NCBI GenBank assembly: GCA_963579025.1
Contig: CAUZFZ010000083.1
Location: 1 to 43,796 of the forward strand
DNA from: CAUZFZ01 sp963579025
Lineage (GTDB): Bacteria > Planctomycetota > Planctomycetia > Planctomycetales > Planctomycetaceae
Length of the DNA: 43,796 nt
Direction: 5' to 3'
Part shown: positions 16,601 through 29,580 of the stretch, piece after piece
How positions within the stretch are numbered: the first letter of the stretch is position 1
Layout of the letters: each line of letters begins with the position of its first letter
Position numbers and translations under genes: made by a program
Notes under the pieces: generated by a model
What the model saw: the letters and a program-made list of their open reading frames with translations, nothing else
Told to the model about the DNA's origin: nothing
The model's database searches: none

Positions 16601-17271
16601 TCGTCGTTCTTGAGCAGCCGGCTGAGTGCTCCCAGGATCAGGTTGTCTGGACTCGGCTCGGGATTGATCGCCGCTCCCAGGTCCATCCGGAAATTCTGAA
16701 TCGCTGGCTTTGTCTGCTCATCAACAATGCACAGGTCGAGAGCCTTCTCCGCGACATCGAAGTACGCCTCGACAAGCAATGGTGACAACTGCATCGTCTG
16801 CCCGTTGTTGACGAACCCGTCGCGTGATATTCCGTCGCGCGGCAGCACGTCGGTCAGGTCATCCTCCAGACCCAGCAGGTCCCTGAGTGTGTTGCGGTAT
16901 TGCGCGACCGTCAGTCGACGAACGGAGCCATTCTTCTGTGAGTTGCGAGTCCGGGCCGCGATTAATGCCTGACTGATCCACTCGACGAGCAGGCGGCGCT
17001 GCTCCGCCGTCGGCTGCGGTTCGTCTTCGGGGGGCATGGCTTCGTCAGCGACCTGCTTCAGGATGTCCTTCCACAGGAACAGTTGCTTGTCCTCAAGGGC
17101 ACCATTCAGCTGATCGACCCGAATGCCAGACGTCATTTTGTCTACGTTGTGGCAACGCACACAGAACTTCTGCATCAAAGGCTGAATCTGCGCTTCGAAG
17201 GTTGTTTCATTCGCAGCAGCAGTCACCGGCACAAAAGCGGCAGACAGACAAATGATGATGGCGTTTTTCAT
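13663..17271 (-). CDS. DUF1592-type planctomycete cytochrome protein with LamG insert
   Basis: From ATG 17269-17271 (MKNAIIICLSAAFVPVTAAA, Sec signal) the protein is about 1202 residues. Order of parts: a cytochrome-c-like heme site CVRCH at 37-41; a DUF1587-like block (RRLTVAQYRNTLRDLLGLE); a carbohydrate-binding-like region; a LamG/concanavalin-like domain at roughly 405-605 (GLVGAWMFDDNGTG to GEIDNVYIYRRALDIAEI); then DUF1595, DUF1592, DUF1588 and DUF1585-like blocks, including SFASRAFRRPITETEEAAL, ASKLSYFLWNAGPD, ESNPVKRGAWLARKI and a second heme motif CAKCH at 1088-1092. Such proteins are exported and are suspected to act in polymer degradation or electron transfer with the DUF1552 partner just downstream. 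An alternative start at 17373 would precede the signal peptide and is unlikely. Confidence 0.9.
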   Translation of the reverse strand: MKNAIIICLSAAFVPVTAAANETTFEAQIQPLMQKFCVRCHNVDKMTSGIRVDQLNGALEDKQLFLWKDILKQVADEAMPPEDEPQPTAEQRRLLVEWISQALIAARTRNSQKNGSVRRLTVAQYRNTLRDLLGLEDDLTDVLPRDGISRDGFVNNGQTMQLSPLLVEAYFDVAEKALDLCIVDEQTKPAIQNFRMDLGAAINPEPSPDNLILGALSRLLKNDDFTVTELAPVKLFEFDPFFMRTKYRFIEGYQGNATVRGWREYDSIYHSVFACVRGTDGYPKGSAWQTVSDGLLLRPAIPSAELFQVESTYGPKANFKISLRELPDHGRFRVTVRAARYDDGLLLDPGAKSLPEPTPGAVTARNSTQPQTVNIEQAGIYQADIHLTPADSVAPDPSKLQDGLVGAWMFDDNGTGEGGEEKLVGRVVRGASFVESPVGKKAALFDGKTGAVVVPRHKSMNVADGEFTVAAWIHPRELRQAGIVCLGRYNYVHGWYFDMPNGNGVLRIETMDPNNQPNGTVQSKPGVIRNNTWQHVAAVVRRGDNNTRLYVNGFEVAVGTVKPQNLDNSTTDLHIGRIERANLFKGEIDNVYIYRRALDIAEIKALLQPGSQFVRPPPVEKGKNLTLTLGERQFSGALSQSAFLAVRLPPGPLSVTTQYAGTTAVDRVVFTRLQDTHDIAQQFSSFEQRSPRIGVHVGLRRDCGSTLTQVGDVQTVSSDQLRKFVFEGAISNFPSPDVEKDNVNYLAGIREIGVRSEYTDGREMPRLLIRSVEFEGPFYESWPPATHRNIFIESDHKDDPPAYAREIISSFASRAFRRPITETEEAALFAVFETSFGEDSDFRRGIRDALLVALTSPQFVFLIENSASPDAEPIDAYELASKLSYFLWNAGPDGKLLELAAENTLHKSLDLQIKRMIRDPQFQQFAGEFASQWLSLDKFDVVEIDRKRYPKLTRDTRTQLRREPVQFLQYLMRNNLPLRNLVQSDFIVANEVVASYYGLADRTESGFAFLPVAHENSNLGGLLTQAGILAGLSDGRESNPVKRGAWLARKIIAEPPDDPPPNVPALPEDDSKLTLREKLERHRNQPGCAKCHAGIDPWGVPFEQFDAGGLFKTGASVDARSTLPDETEVAGLNELKTYLANDRIDQVAFSFLRHLATYAAGRSLTYNEIEFLKEDGIRLKPDGYRMQDMIRFVIQSDIFLEK

Positions 17272-17421
17272 GGAAGGTGAATTGTCGAATGTTGAACAGG
17301 GAGTGTTAAAGGGTGAAATGCGGTTGCCATCACCTTTCGCTCTTGATGCTTCGTAAAGTTTAGCAAGCGACACAAGAGAAATTGACCCGTCCTTCCCCTC
17401 CGGCAGCTTTCAAGTGTGGCT

Positions 17422-17449
17422 GCCGGAACTGCGCGGAGCTTGTTCCGGC
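17422..17449. repeat. Palindromic repeat (GCCGGAAC...GTTCCGGC)
   Basis: A perfect 8-bp inverted repeat with a 12-nt loop abuts the end of the ABC permease gene (stop at 17450). It has no T-run. The sequence resembles REP-like elements that I associate with planctomycete intergenic regions; copy number in the genome is not visible here. It may protect the 3' end of the permease transcript. Confidence 0.5.
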
Positions 17450-19147
17450 CTACGCATGAATGCATCCTTCCTGCGGTTCAGCTCCGTCACTGCGGCCGAG
17501 TAAAGCATCGGCCTGATCGAGGCAGTGTTTCCGAACGAGCCACGCGAGTGAGCCGTACACCAAGCATCCGAGGACCACAATCTCCCAGGCGATCACCGGA
17601 TACTGCTCAAGGCCGAGAGGCAGAACGATGGATGTCGGACTGAGCACAACCACCGCCAGCGCGTTCCATCTGCTCGTGATTATGCCATAGATCGCCAGTG
17701 GAAGGACGGCCCACGCCAGCAGGTAGAGTGTTGATGTCAGCACTGCTCGAACCTGAGAACGGCTGCGCAATCCGATCAGCATCGATGTCCACAGGATTAA
17801 CGGTAACAGCACGGCCAGCGACGTCAGCGATCCGACCAGGTACAGAAGTGCGTCGAGCCATGAACCAGGGCAGGTCAGTGGAACGCAGAATATCGTCACG
17901 AATGGAACGACCAGCGCCAGGATCGTGCGACGCAGCCCCGCCATGTACTGCAGAACGATCTCACGGCCGGAAAGCGGAGACACCAACAGAGCATCGAAGG
18001 TCTGACGACTTCGTTCAGACGGTATCAGCCCGGCAGCCGTTGTGCCGAGAACGGTGATCGCCACCAGCCAGAGTCCGCCGATGGCTACGGTTCGAAGACT
18101 TAACGTGATACCACCAAAACGACCGGGGCCAAGTGATTCAGCGTGCGCCATCAGGCCCAGGACGACGATTGGAATCTCGATGAACAGCAATAGTCGCACC
18201 TGATAACGTAACGTGCCCAGCGACCGCCGGTAACGTCCCCGCCAGACGATTGGTTGAGTTTGCGGCAGCGGCACGTCGTCTCGTGCCACCGTGACGCCGC
18301 GAAACAGGCTGTCATTCAAGTCCTTAAAAACTCGGTCGATCGCTCGCAGGAACTCCAGCATCACACTGCGATGCGGCATCGCCCCGCGCTCCTTGAGAAT
18401 CGCGCGAGACAAACGCAGGAAGATCCATGTAAAGAACAGTTGAATCAACGCGCTCATCGCCCAGATGCCGCCTGGCGCCGACGTCATCGCCGCTGGCACA
18501 ACCACCGGCATGGTCAGACCAATCGCCGGCGCACCAATGATCAACGTCGTAACGAGTGCCGACGATGTCGAGCTACACCATGCCGAGCACAGCAGAGTGA
18601 AGGAGCCAACATGTAGCGTTGTGGTCGTCAACAGCACCACAGCACCGATGAACTGGTCCGTGCGGATGCCACCGAGCGAATACGCATACGCCAGCAACGG
18701 CAGAGACATCAGTGCGAGGCTCAGCATTGCGCAGGCCCGGCTGCACAACTTTTCCAGCAGAATTGTGCGAGGATCGAGATTCGTGGTCAGGAGAAGGGAC
18801 AGCGTATCCCGTTCTGTTTCACCGGCGATTGAACCAGCGCAGATGACCGGCATGACTACGTAGATCCCCGCGAGTTGCCACAGGATCAGCTTGTCGAAGA
18901 TCTCGTATCCTCGACCGAGGTCCATGGCAGTCATTCCCGATTGCAGGAACGAGAAGACCTCGTTTACGTGCCAGAAAACGACAGTAAAGAATGCCACAGC
19001 GTAGACGACTCGCAGCAGGTACGTTCGCGGCTGCGCTGACTGCTCGCGCAAGTCGCGCGCCAGCAACGGCAGGCTCAGGTTGCGAACACGAGTCAGGAAC
19101 GGCCGCTTCCTTCTCGGTAAACCCGGAGCTGGCGAATTCATGACCAA
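17450..19147 (-). CDS. ABC-2-type transporter permease
   Basis: The 565-residue protein (start at 19147, or the second ATG at 19141) has about twelve hydrophobic segments in two halves, each starting with an amphipathic lead and a first membrane helix (YLLRVVYAVAFFTVVFW; LLLFIEIPIVVLGLMA). It contains the ABC-2 signature-like stretches AGSIAGETERDTLSLLLTT and GLIPSERSRQTFDALLVSP, the coupling-helix region seen twice. ABC-2 permeases move lipids, polysaccharides, Na+ or drugs, or anchor gliding machinery. No ATPase gene is adjacent; the nearest is at 28540-29553 on the other strand. An intrinsic terminator for the upstream S41 gene lies only 4-35 nt before this start, leaving no room for a normal ribosome site, so expression may depend on read-through or a later start. 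Confidence 0.8.
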   Translation of the reverse strand: MVMNSPAPGLPRRKRPFLTRVRNLSLPLLARDLREQSAQPRTYLLRVVYAVAFFTVVFWHVNEVFSFLQSGMTAMDLGRGYEIFDKLILWQLAGIYVVMPVICAGSIAGETERDTLSLLLTTNLDPRTILLEKLCSRACAMLSLALMSLPLLAYAYSLGGIRTDQFIGAVVLLTTTTLHVGSFTLLCSAWCSSTSSALVTTLIIGAPAIGLTMPVVVPAAMTSAPGGIWAMSALIQLFFTWIFLRLSRAILKERGAMPHRSVMLEFLRAIDRVFKDLNDSLFRGVTVARDDVPLPQTQPIVWRGRYRRSLGTLRYQVRLLLFIEIPIVVLGLMAHAESLGPGRFGGITLSLRTVAIGGLWLVAITVLGTTAAGLIPSERSRQTFDALLVSPLSGREIVLQYMAGLRRTILALVVPFVTIFCVPLTCPGSWLDALLYLVGSLTSLAVLLPLILWTSMLIGLRSRSQVRAVLTSTLYLLAWAVLPLAIYGIITSRWNALAVVVLSPTSIVLPLGLEQYPVIAWEIVVLGCLVYGSLAWLVRKHCLDQADALLGRSDGAEPQEGCIHA

Positions 19148-19150
19148 ACC

Positions 19151-19182
19151 AAAAAAACAGCCCCGCGTGAAACGCGGGGCTG
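19151..19182 (-). terminator. Intrinsic terminator after the S41 protease gene
   Basis: On the minus strand a perfect 10-bp stem (CAGCCCCGCG / CGCGGGGCTG, 19173-19182 and 19158-19167) with a 5-nt loop is followed by seven T (19157-19151). It lies 32 bp after the stop of the S41 gene and just before the ABC permease start. This is the clearest terminator in the window. Confidence 0.9.
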
Positions 19183-19213
19183 AGATTCATCACATTGAGG
19201 GAGTGCCGATCAT

Positions 19214-21247
19214 CTAACGCTGAGCTGTTTTCGCTGATCGGAGGTGCTCGACATAGTCGAGCGCGATGTTCAACAACTCGTCATTGTACGCTGACACCGG
19301 AAATACTTCGGCCTCTTCTTCGTCATCTTTTTCCTCGTCATCGGTGTCTTCCTTATCTTTCTTTCGTTCCTCTCGCAGCTTTTCTTCGTTCAACGTGACC
19401 GTCTTGCGGTTCTTCCGTTCCATGTACTCACTGATGTTCGTCTTAACCTTCTGGAAGTCTGCTGCCTGCGAAACTCGATCGCTGCTCGCGCTCTGCAGAT
19501 GCTTGACCAGGTCCGCGTTGACATAAGCAACGGCATCAAAATCAGCCGCCGCGATCTGGTCGAATTCCAGGGCGTTGTCGAGCGAGCTTTCGCCGATGTC
19601 CATGTGATCCAGAATTGACGGCAGCACGACGTCCGACTTCACGCCCGCCGTCTGAGTACTGTCGCCGTTGACGCGGTAGAACTGATTGATGGTCAGCTTC
19701 AGGGCTCCACGGTCTTTACGATTGAAGAACTGGAACATCTGCGGGCTGACTGGCATCACGTTCTGCACGGTGCCTTTGCCGTGCGTTGTGATATCACCCA
19801 CCACGATACCGCGACGGTAGTCCTTGATGGCACCTGCCAGGATCTCTGATGCCGAGGCGGACATGCGATTGCACACGACGATCAGCGGCTCGTTAAACGC
19901 GCCTTCAATGTCGTCGCTGTAAACACGGACCTTGCTGCCCGGCTCTTTGACCTGCACGACCGGCCCCTGATCGATAAACAGGCCAGTGGCTTCAATCGCT
20001 TCACTCAGTGCTCCACCGCCGTTGTAGCGCAGGTCGAGAACGATTGCGTCAACGTTGCCGTCGCGTCGAAAGTCAACCAGCACCTTCTGCAGATCGCGGG
20101 ACGTGCTCTTGAAGTCCTCCAATCCCTGCTCGGCACCGGCGAAATCCCGGTAGAACGACGGAACATTGATCACGCCAATCCGGCCTTTGCGGCCGGTGCG
20201 ATCGGTGGTCTCGATGACCTCGCCTTTGACGGCTGACTCTTTCAGCTCGATCTTCTGGCGGATCAAGTCGTAGGTGACTGTCTCGCCCGATTCGGCTTTG
20301 GCAACCTGCAGACGCACCTTCGAGCCACGTTTGCCACGGATCAGGCGGACGACTTTGCTGAGCTTCATTTCGACGATGTCGACAAAGTCGCCAACTTCCT
20401 GTGCGACCGCCGTGATCTTGTCGCCCACGCCCAGGCGACCGTCTTTTTCTGCGGCGCCACCTTTGACGATCGATACGACAATCGTCTGACCATCTTCGCT
20501 GCGAAGTGCCGCACCAATGCCGTCCAGGCTGAGCTTCATCATGATCCGAAACTCTTCCATCGACTGCGGCGACAGATAGCTCGAATGCGGATCGAAGCTG
20601 TGAGTCATGGCGGACAGATACATCTCCAGCACTTCTGGCGACTCGGTCGAATGGATCGATCGCAGCACTGTGTTGTAGCGCTTGTGGACGCGATCCCGAG
20701 TTTCGTCGATGTCCTTGTCGTCAAGTTTCAGCGTGAGCATGTCGTACTTGACTCGCTTGCGCCAGCGTTCGTTGAGTTCATCAACATCGGCGGCGAATCC
20801 CACCGTGTCGTAGTCCGTCACCATCTCTTCATCGATTGTGAAGTCGGGCGACAGGTCGGCCAGGTCGTGTGCGTACTCAACACGCTCATCAACGCGTTTG
20901 ACGAACTTGTTGAACACGGTGTAGGCAAAGTCGATATTGCCTTCGAGCAACTGGTCGTCCAGGTCCTTGCGGTTTTTCCCGAAGCTGTCGATGTCGCTCT
21001 TGTGAAAGTACAGCTTTTGAGGGTCCAGCGATTCGATGAATCCATCAAGTAGCTGACTGGAAACCTCGTCATTCACCTTGCCATGCCCAATGTGGTAGCG
21101 GCTGATCATGTTGCAGACGAGCCGGGCTGTGGCTGAGTCGTCCACGGATGGGCTCGCAAGCTGCTGAGCGAAAATCGTGGTTGCAACCAGAAGAACCGTT
21201 CCGAGCACCATGGTGCAGGCTGCACGCGAGGGGCAATTCAGCTTCAT
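19214..21247 (-). CDS. Carboxy-terminal processing protease, Prc/Tsp-like (S41)
   Basis: The 677-residue periplasmic protease has a signal peptide (CTMVLGTVLLVATTIFAQQ), a Prc-type N-terminal helical domain (KLYFHKSDIDSFGKNRKDLD), a PDZ domain (GIGAALRSEDGQTIVVSIVK to GDKITAVAQ) and the S41 catalytic domain. The catalytic Ser is in MSASASEILAG (Ser465) and the general base Lys in THGKGTVQN (Lys491), the normal Ser-Lys dyad. Length matches E. coli Prc (about 680). The C-terminus is unusually charged: Lys/Arg/Glu-rich and then acidic (DTDDEEKDDEEEAEVF). This class trims or degrades envelope proteins from their C-termini. The ATG follows AGGTGAAAC. Single-gene transcript ended by the terminator at 19151-19182. 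Confidence 0.9.
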   Translation of the reverse strand: MKLNCPSRAACTMVLGTVLLVATTIFAQQLASPSVDDSATARLVCNMISRYHIGHGKVNDEVSSQLLDGFIESLDPQKLYFHKSDIDSFGKNRKDLDDQLLEGNIDFAYTVFNKFVKRVDERVEYAHDLADLSPDFTIDEEMVTDYDTVGFAADVDELNERWRKRVKYDMLTLKLDDKDIDETRDRVHKRYNTVLRSIHSTESPEVLEMYLSAMTHSFDPHSSYLSPQSMEEFRIMMKLSLDGIGAALRSEDGQTIVVSIVKGGAAEKDGRLGVGDKITAVAQEVGDFVDIVEMKLSKVVRLIRGKRGSKVRLQVAKAESGETVTYDLIRQKIELKESAVKGEVIETTDRTGRKGRIGVINVPSFYRDFAGAEQGLEDFKSTSRDLQKVLVDFRRDGNVDAIVLDLRYNGGGALSEAIEATGLFIDQGPVVQVKEPGSKVRVYSDDIEGAFNEPLIVVCNRMSASASEILAGAIKDYRRGIVVGDITTHGKGTVQNVMPVSPQMFQFFNRKDRGALKLTINQFYRVNGDSTQTAGVKSDVVLPSILDHMDIGESSLDNALEFDQIAAADFDAVAYVNADLVKHLQSASSDRVSQAADFQKVKTNISEYMERKNRKTVTLNEEKLREERKKDKEDTDDEEKDDEEEAEVFPVSAYNDELLNIALDYVEHLRSAKTAQR

Positions 21248-21540
21248 GTTTCACCTGTTGGCCAGAGTCATCCTGAAGCGATCCAGACGGTACCGGATCG
21301 CAGGTGAGTATCCGCTAATGAGACATCGGAATCCGACGCCAGTTCCCGACACGAAATTACCCGAGCCTGGAGCCGATACGTACAGAATCCCCGATACTAG
21401 CCTAAGCTTTGGGGCACGACAAGATGCGGATGCATTGCCATGCGGTATCATGCGCTGACGTAAGGGGTTACGGCCTGCCAGTCGAGGGGAACCGGTCGTG
21501 TGAAGGGATACTTCAACCCACATTTCACGCATGGCTGTGA
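21248..21540. other. Intergenic region between S41 and DUF454 genes
   Basis: This divergent gap (with the tandem repeat at 21541-21578 following) should contain promoters for the S41 gene to the left and the DUF454 gene to the right. I see no convincing promoter pair, RNA gene or long repeat. Confidence 0.4.
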
Positions 21541-21578
21541 CCGACACCGTTAAAGAAAACCGACACCGTTAAAGAAAG
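21541..21578. repeat. Two tandem 19-nt repeats before a GTG start
   Basis: CCGACACCGTTAAAGAAA plus one variable base occurs twice in direct succession (21541-21559 and 21560-21578), ending 2 nt before the GTG start of the DUF454 gene. The second copy supplies the AAAGAAAG ribosome-site-like stretch. It may be an operator or a recent slippage duplication. Confidence 0.7.
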
Positions 21579-21580
21579 AA

Positions 21581-22003
21581 GTGACGAGACCCTTGTCCGA
21601 TAGCCCCAGAAAACCAGTGACCGGGCCACGACGGATCCTGTTCCTTGTGTTGTCGGGTGTGTTTGTTGTGCTGGGAGCTGCCGGAGCCATCCTGCCCGTG
21701 TTGCCCACCACACCTTTCCTGTTACTCGCCAGCTTCTTTCTTGCCCGGTCTTCACCACGGTTGAATGCCGCACTGTTGCGGTCGCGTTTTCTAGGGCCAA
21801 TTCTGCGGGACTGGCAGGAACACCACGGAATCCGACTCAATGTCCGTCTGCAGGCGCTTGTGACGGTCGTTGTCGTCCTGAGTCTCACGATCTGGTTTGC
21901 CTCGCCATCAACACTCGCCAGCATGGCGATCACCGGCCTGGGCCTGATCGGAATCACCGTCATCCTGAGGTTGCCTGGCATTGAGGCGAGCGGCCGAAAA
22001 TAG
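21581..22003 (+). CDS. DUF454 (YbaN-like) inner-membrane protein
   Basis: The 140-residue protein starts with GTG, preceded by AAAGAAAGAA. It has the DUF454 pattern: RRILFLVLSGVFVVLGAAGA, ILPVLPTTPFLLLASFFLAR, SPRLNAALLRSRFLGPILRD, and WQEHHGIRL, followed by two further membrane helices ending in ILRLPGIEA. Family length is about 110-140. E. coli YbaN is an inner-membrane protein of unknown function. It precedes the TIR-CHAT gene by 85 bp on the same strand; co-transcription is possible but a functional link is not indicated. Confidence 0.85.
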   Translation: MTRPLSDSPRKPVTGPRRILFLVLSGVFVVLGAAGAILPVLPTTPFLLLASFFLARSSPRLNAALLRSRFLGPILRDWQEHHGIRLNVRLQALVTVVVVLSLTIWFASPSTLASMAITGLGLIGITVILRLPGIEASGRK

Positions 22004-22088
22004 CTAAGCATCGTGCGGTAACTTAGTGTCGCAAGGGCGTCCGTGAACGGATTTGCTTCGCTGTTCATGTCGAGACATACTGCCAGGC

Positions 22089-27248
<5,160 letters not shown>

Positions 27249-27294
27249 CACGACGGGAATCCGCGACTCCGTCAGAACGCGGGACGTTAATTGT

Positions 27295-27433
27295 TGTCAG
27301 GGGCTTGCCGCTCGAGATCGACCAACATGTTGTCCCGGCTGAAAAGCGGATTGATGATTGTCGATTGATGAATGTTGATTTTCGAAGTGGAGGCAGTGGT
27401 GGCGGTTTACGGCTGAAGTGATCGCCCCTGACA
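27295..27433. repeat. Possible 139-bp element with 10-bp terminal inverted repeats
   Basis: TGTCAGGGGC (27295-27304) and GCCCCTGACA (27424-27433) are exact inverted copies that bound most of the non-coding gap after the TIR-CHAT gene. Inside is an AT-richer stretch with repeated GATTGATG/ATTGTCGATTGATG words, partly mirrored by CATCAATCGAT just outside at about 27450. It could be a small non-autonomous element or a chance pair. No other gene is evident in 27249-27539. Confidence 0.35.
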
Positions 27434-27539
27434 CATCGCCAATCAAAACTCATCAATCGATCTAACTGCTGCGAAGCGGGACTGACTTCTGAGCTTGTCT
27501 CAGGAGCCGCGCTCCATCAACCGGGTTGTCCGCGCTGGA

Positions 27540-28292
27540 TCACGTTTGATGCTGGATCGCTTCGGCCAGAATCTCGGCGATGTGCATGACGCGGATGGGC
27601 TTCTGCTGCCGGCGGATCAGGCCGTCGAGGTGCATCAGGCAGGACATGTCGTTCGCGGTCAGGACATTTGTGCCGGCCTGTTCGTGATCGTGGATGCGGT
27701 CCAGTCCCATCATGCACGAGACGGCTTCCTCGGCCACGGCGAAGGTGCCGCCAAAACCACAGCACTCGTCCGGTCGTTTGAGCTGTGTCAGCTCAATTCC
27801 GTCGAGTGATTCGAGCAGTTGACGGGCCTTGTTGAATGACTCGCCGACGACCTCGCTGGAGCTGCCCAGCCGCAGCTCGCGCAGGCCGTGACAGCTCTGA
27901 TGCAGACCCACCCGATGCGCGAAACTTCCCTGGACAGATTCCACTTTCAGTTCGTCGACCAGGAACTCGGTCAACTCGAACGTGTGCGATTTCAGTTCGG
28001 CGAAGCCAGGCCGGTCGCTCAGGTACTCGTCGTAGTGATTCCGCACCATGGACGTGCAACTGCCCGAGGGGCAGACCACTCGGTCGTACGGACCAAACAC
28101 ACTCAGGAAACGCTCGGCCAGGGGTCGTGTCTGTTCGATGAGTCCGGTGTTGGCCATGGGCTGGCCGCAACACGTCTGCTCCGACGGAAAGTCGACTTCG
28201 ACGCCAAAGTGCTCCAGAACCTCGACTGTCGCCATGCCGACACGCGGGTAGAGCTGGTCGATGTAACAGGGAATGAACAGACCAACGCGCAT
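27540..28292 (-). CDS. LutA/GlpC-type Fe-S (CCG-domain) protein
   Basis: The 250-residue protein matches the lactate-utilisation subunit LutA (YkgE): MRVGLFIPCYIDQLYPRVG, VEVLEHFGVEVDFPSEQTCC, and the two Cys-rich CCG motifs, TCCGQP near residue 42 and DECCGFGG near 180, plus CPSGSC and HQSCHG. These cysteines bind Fe-S clusters or act in heterodisulfide-like electron transfer. Length is normal for the family. LutB and LutC, which normally follow and complete the L-lactate dehydrogenase complex, are not nearby, so it may work with subunits encoded elsewhere. The neighbour on the right is divergent. Confidence 0.85.
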   Translation of the reverse strand: MRVGLFIPCYIDQLYPRVGMATVEVLEHFGVEVDFPSEQTCCGQPMANTGLIEQTRPLAERFLSVFGPYDRVVCPSGSCTSMVRNHYDEYLSDRPGFAELKSHTFELTEFLVDELKVESVQGSFAHRVGLHQSCHGLRELRLGSSSEVVGESFNKARQLLESLDGIELTQLKRPDECCGFGGTFAVAEEAVSCMMGLDRIHDHEQAGTNVLTANDMSCLMHLDGLIRRQQKPIRVMHIAEILAEAIQHQT

Positions 28293-28410
28293 AGTTGCTG
28301 TGCCAACGGGAGTGATTCAGGCTGAGGACTCAATCGGCGGAATCTAGCTCATGACGCTGATGTCGGCACGTGCCACGCGAGTTGGCTTGCCAAATCTCTG
28401 GAATCACCTG

Positions 28411-28465
28411 GCGACGGAACCCGGCTTCTGTATGCCAGGAGTCTTTGCGGGCGTTGTTCCGTCGC
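28411..28465. repeat. Inverted repeat in the LutA/ABC divergent gap
   Basis: GCGACGGAAC (28411-28420) and GTTCCGTCGC (28456-28465) are exact inverted copies with a 35-nt spacer, in the 247-bp gap between the divergent LutA-like and ABC ATPase genes. It could be a regulatory dyad or a folded leader; there is no T-run. I see no RNA gene in this gap. Confidence 0.35.
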
Positions 28466-28539
28466 GTCCGGTGGGAACACGGGGGACGATCCTGTCTACT
28501 GTGTGAGACTGACTCACCTTGTAACGCGATACGAGTGCA

Positions 28540-29553
28540 ATGATCGAACCTGCCCCTGCCCCTGCCCCGACAAACACTGCCGAGGTCACGCTGGAACTGC
28601 GTCACCTGCACCGTTTTTTCGGTCGCCTGAAAGCTGTGAACGACGTTTCGTTTCAGGTACGTGCCGGACAGGTGATGGGCTTCATCGGCCCCAATGGCGC
28701 GGGCAAGACAACGTCCATGCGAATCGCGGCGACGCTCGATACTCCGACGGCCGGTGACGCGTTCATCTGTGGCTACTCGGTCGTGGATGATCCCGACAAG
28801 GTGCGTCGCTTCCTGGGTTTCATGCCGGACAGTTTTGGCCGCTATCCCAACATGAACGTGGTCGAATATCTCGACTTCTATGCGCGGGCGTACGGACTCA
28901 AGGGAGCCCGACGGCGTGACGCCATCGAGCATGTGCTGGTCTTCACGGAACTGCGGAAGCTGGCGGACAAGCCGATTGACACGCTGTCCAAGGGCATGGG
29001 ACAGCGATTGGGACTTGGCCGGTGCCTGATCCACGATCCGCAGGTCATGGTGCTCGACGAACCGGCCGCCGGACTGGACCCTCGCGCCCGAGTCGAACTG
29101 CGCGAGCTGATCCGGCTGCTGGCCACGGAGATGAACAAGACGGTCCTGATCAGCTCACACATCCTGACGGAACTGAGTGAGATCTGTGATTCCGCAGCGA
29201 TCATCGAAGCGGGTCAGATTCTGGCGTTCGGCACGATGGATGAAATCCACCAGCAGATGCGCCAGTCGTCCGGTCAGGACGTCGGCCGAACACTGCTCGT
29301 CCGAATTTCGGGTGGAGATGATTCCGAGGCCACCAGCGACAAGCTGGAAAAGTGGCTGCTGGAGCAACCGTTCGTCAGTCGCGTGCAATGTACTCAGCTT
29401 GGTGCGACGTTCGACTTTGAAGGTCACGACCGCGAGCAGACTCAGTTCCTTCGCAGCATGCTGGATGCCGGCATCGAGGTCCTGGAGTACCACTCAAAAA
29501 CGCACAGTCTGGAAGACGCCTTCATGAACATCACGCAGGGCATCACCCAGTAG
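28540..29553 (+). CDS. ABC transporter ATP-binding protein
   Basis: The 337-residue protein has all ABC ATPase motifs: Walker A GPNGAGKTT with Lys56, Q-loop region LGFMPDSFGRYPNMNV, signature LSKGMGQRL, Walker B VMVLDEPAAGLD, and the switch His in ISSHIL. The C-terminal extension of about 90 residues (LLVRISGGDDSEAT to HSLEDAFMNITQGI) is typical of ATPases that serve ABC-2 permeases such as the NatA/CcmA-like drug or lipid exporters. A Pro/Ala-rich start (MIEPAPAPAPTNT) precedes the domain. No permease is adjacent; the M81 gene follows after 27 bp. The permease at 17450-19147 is a possible but distant partner. Confidence 0.9.
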   Translation: MIEPAPAPAPTNTAEVTLELRHLHRFFGRLKAVNDVSFQVRAGQVMGFIGPNGAGKTTSMRIAATLDTPTAGDAFICGYSVVDDPDKVRRFLGFMPDSFGRYPNMNVVEYLDFYARAYGLKGARRRDAIEHVLVFTELRKLADKPIDTLSKGMGQRLGLGRCLIHDPQVMVLDEPAAGLDPRARVELRELIRLLATEMNKTVLISSHILTELSEICDSAAIIEAGQILAFGTMDEIHQQMRQSSGQDVGRTLLVRISGGDDSEATSDKLEKWLLEQPFVSRVQCTQLGATFDFEGHDREQTQFLRSMLDAGIEVLEYHSKTHSLEDAFMNITQGITQ

Positions 29554-29580
29554 CCGCATGGAACGAATCAGGAGTCGACC

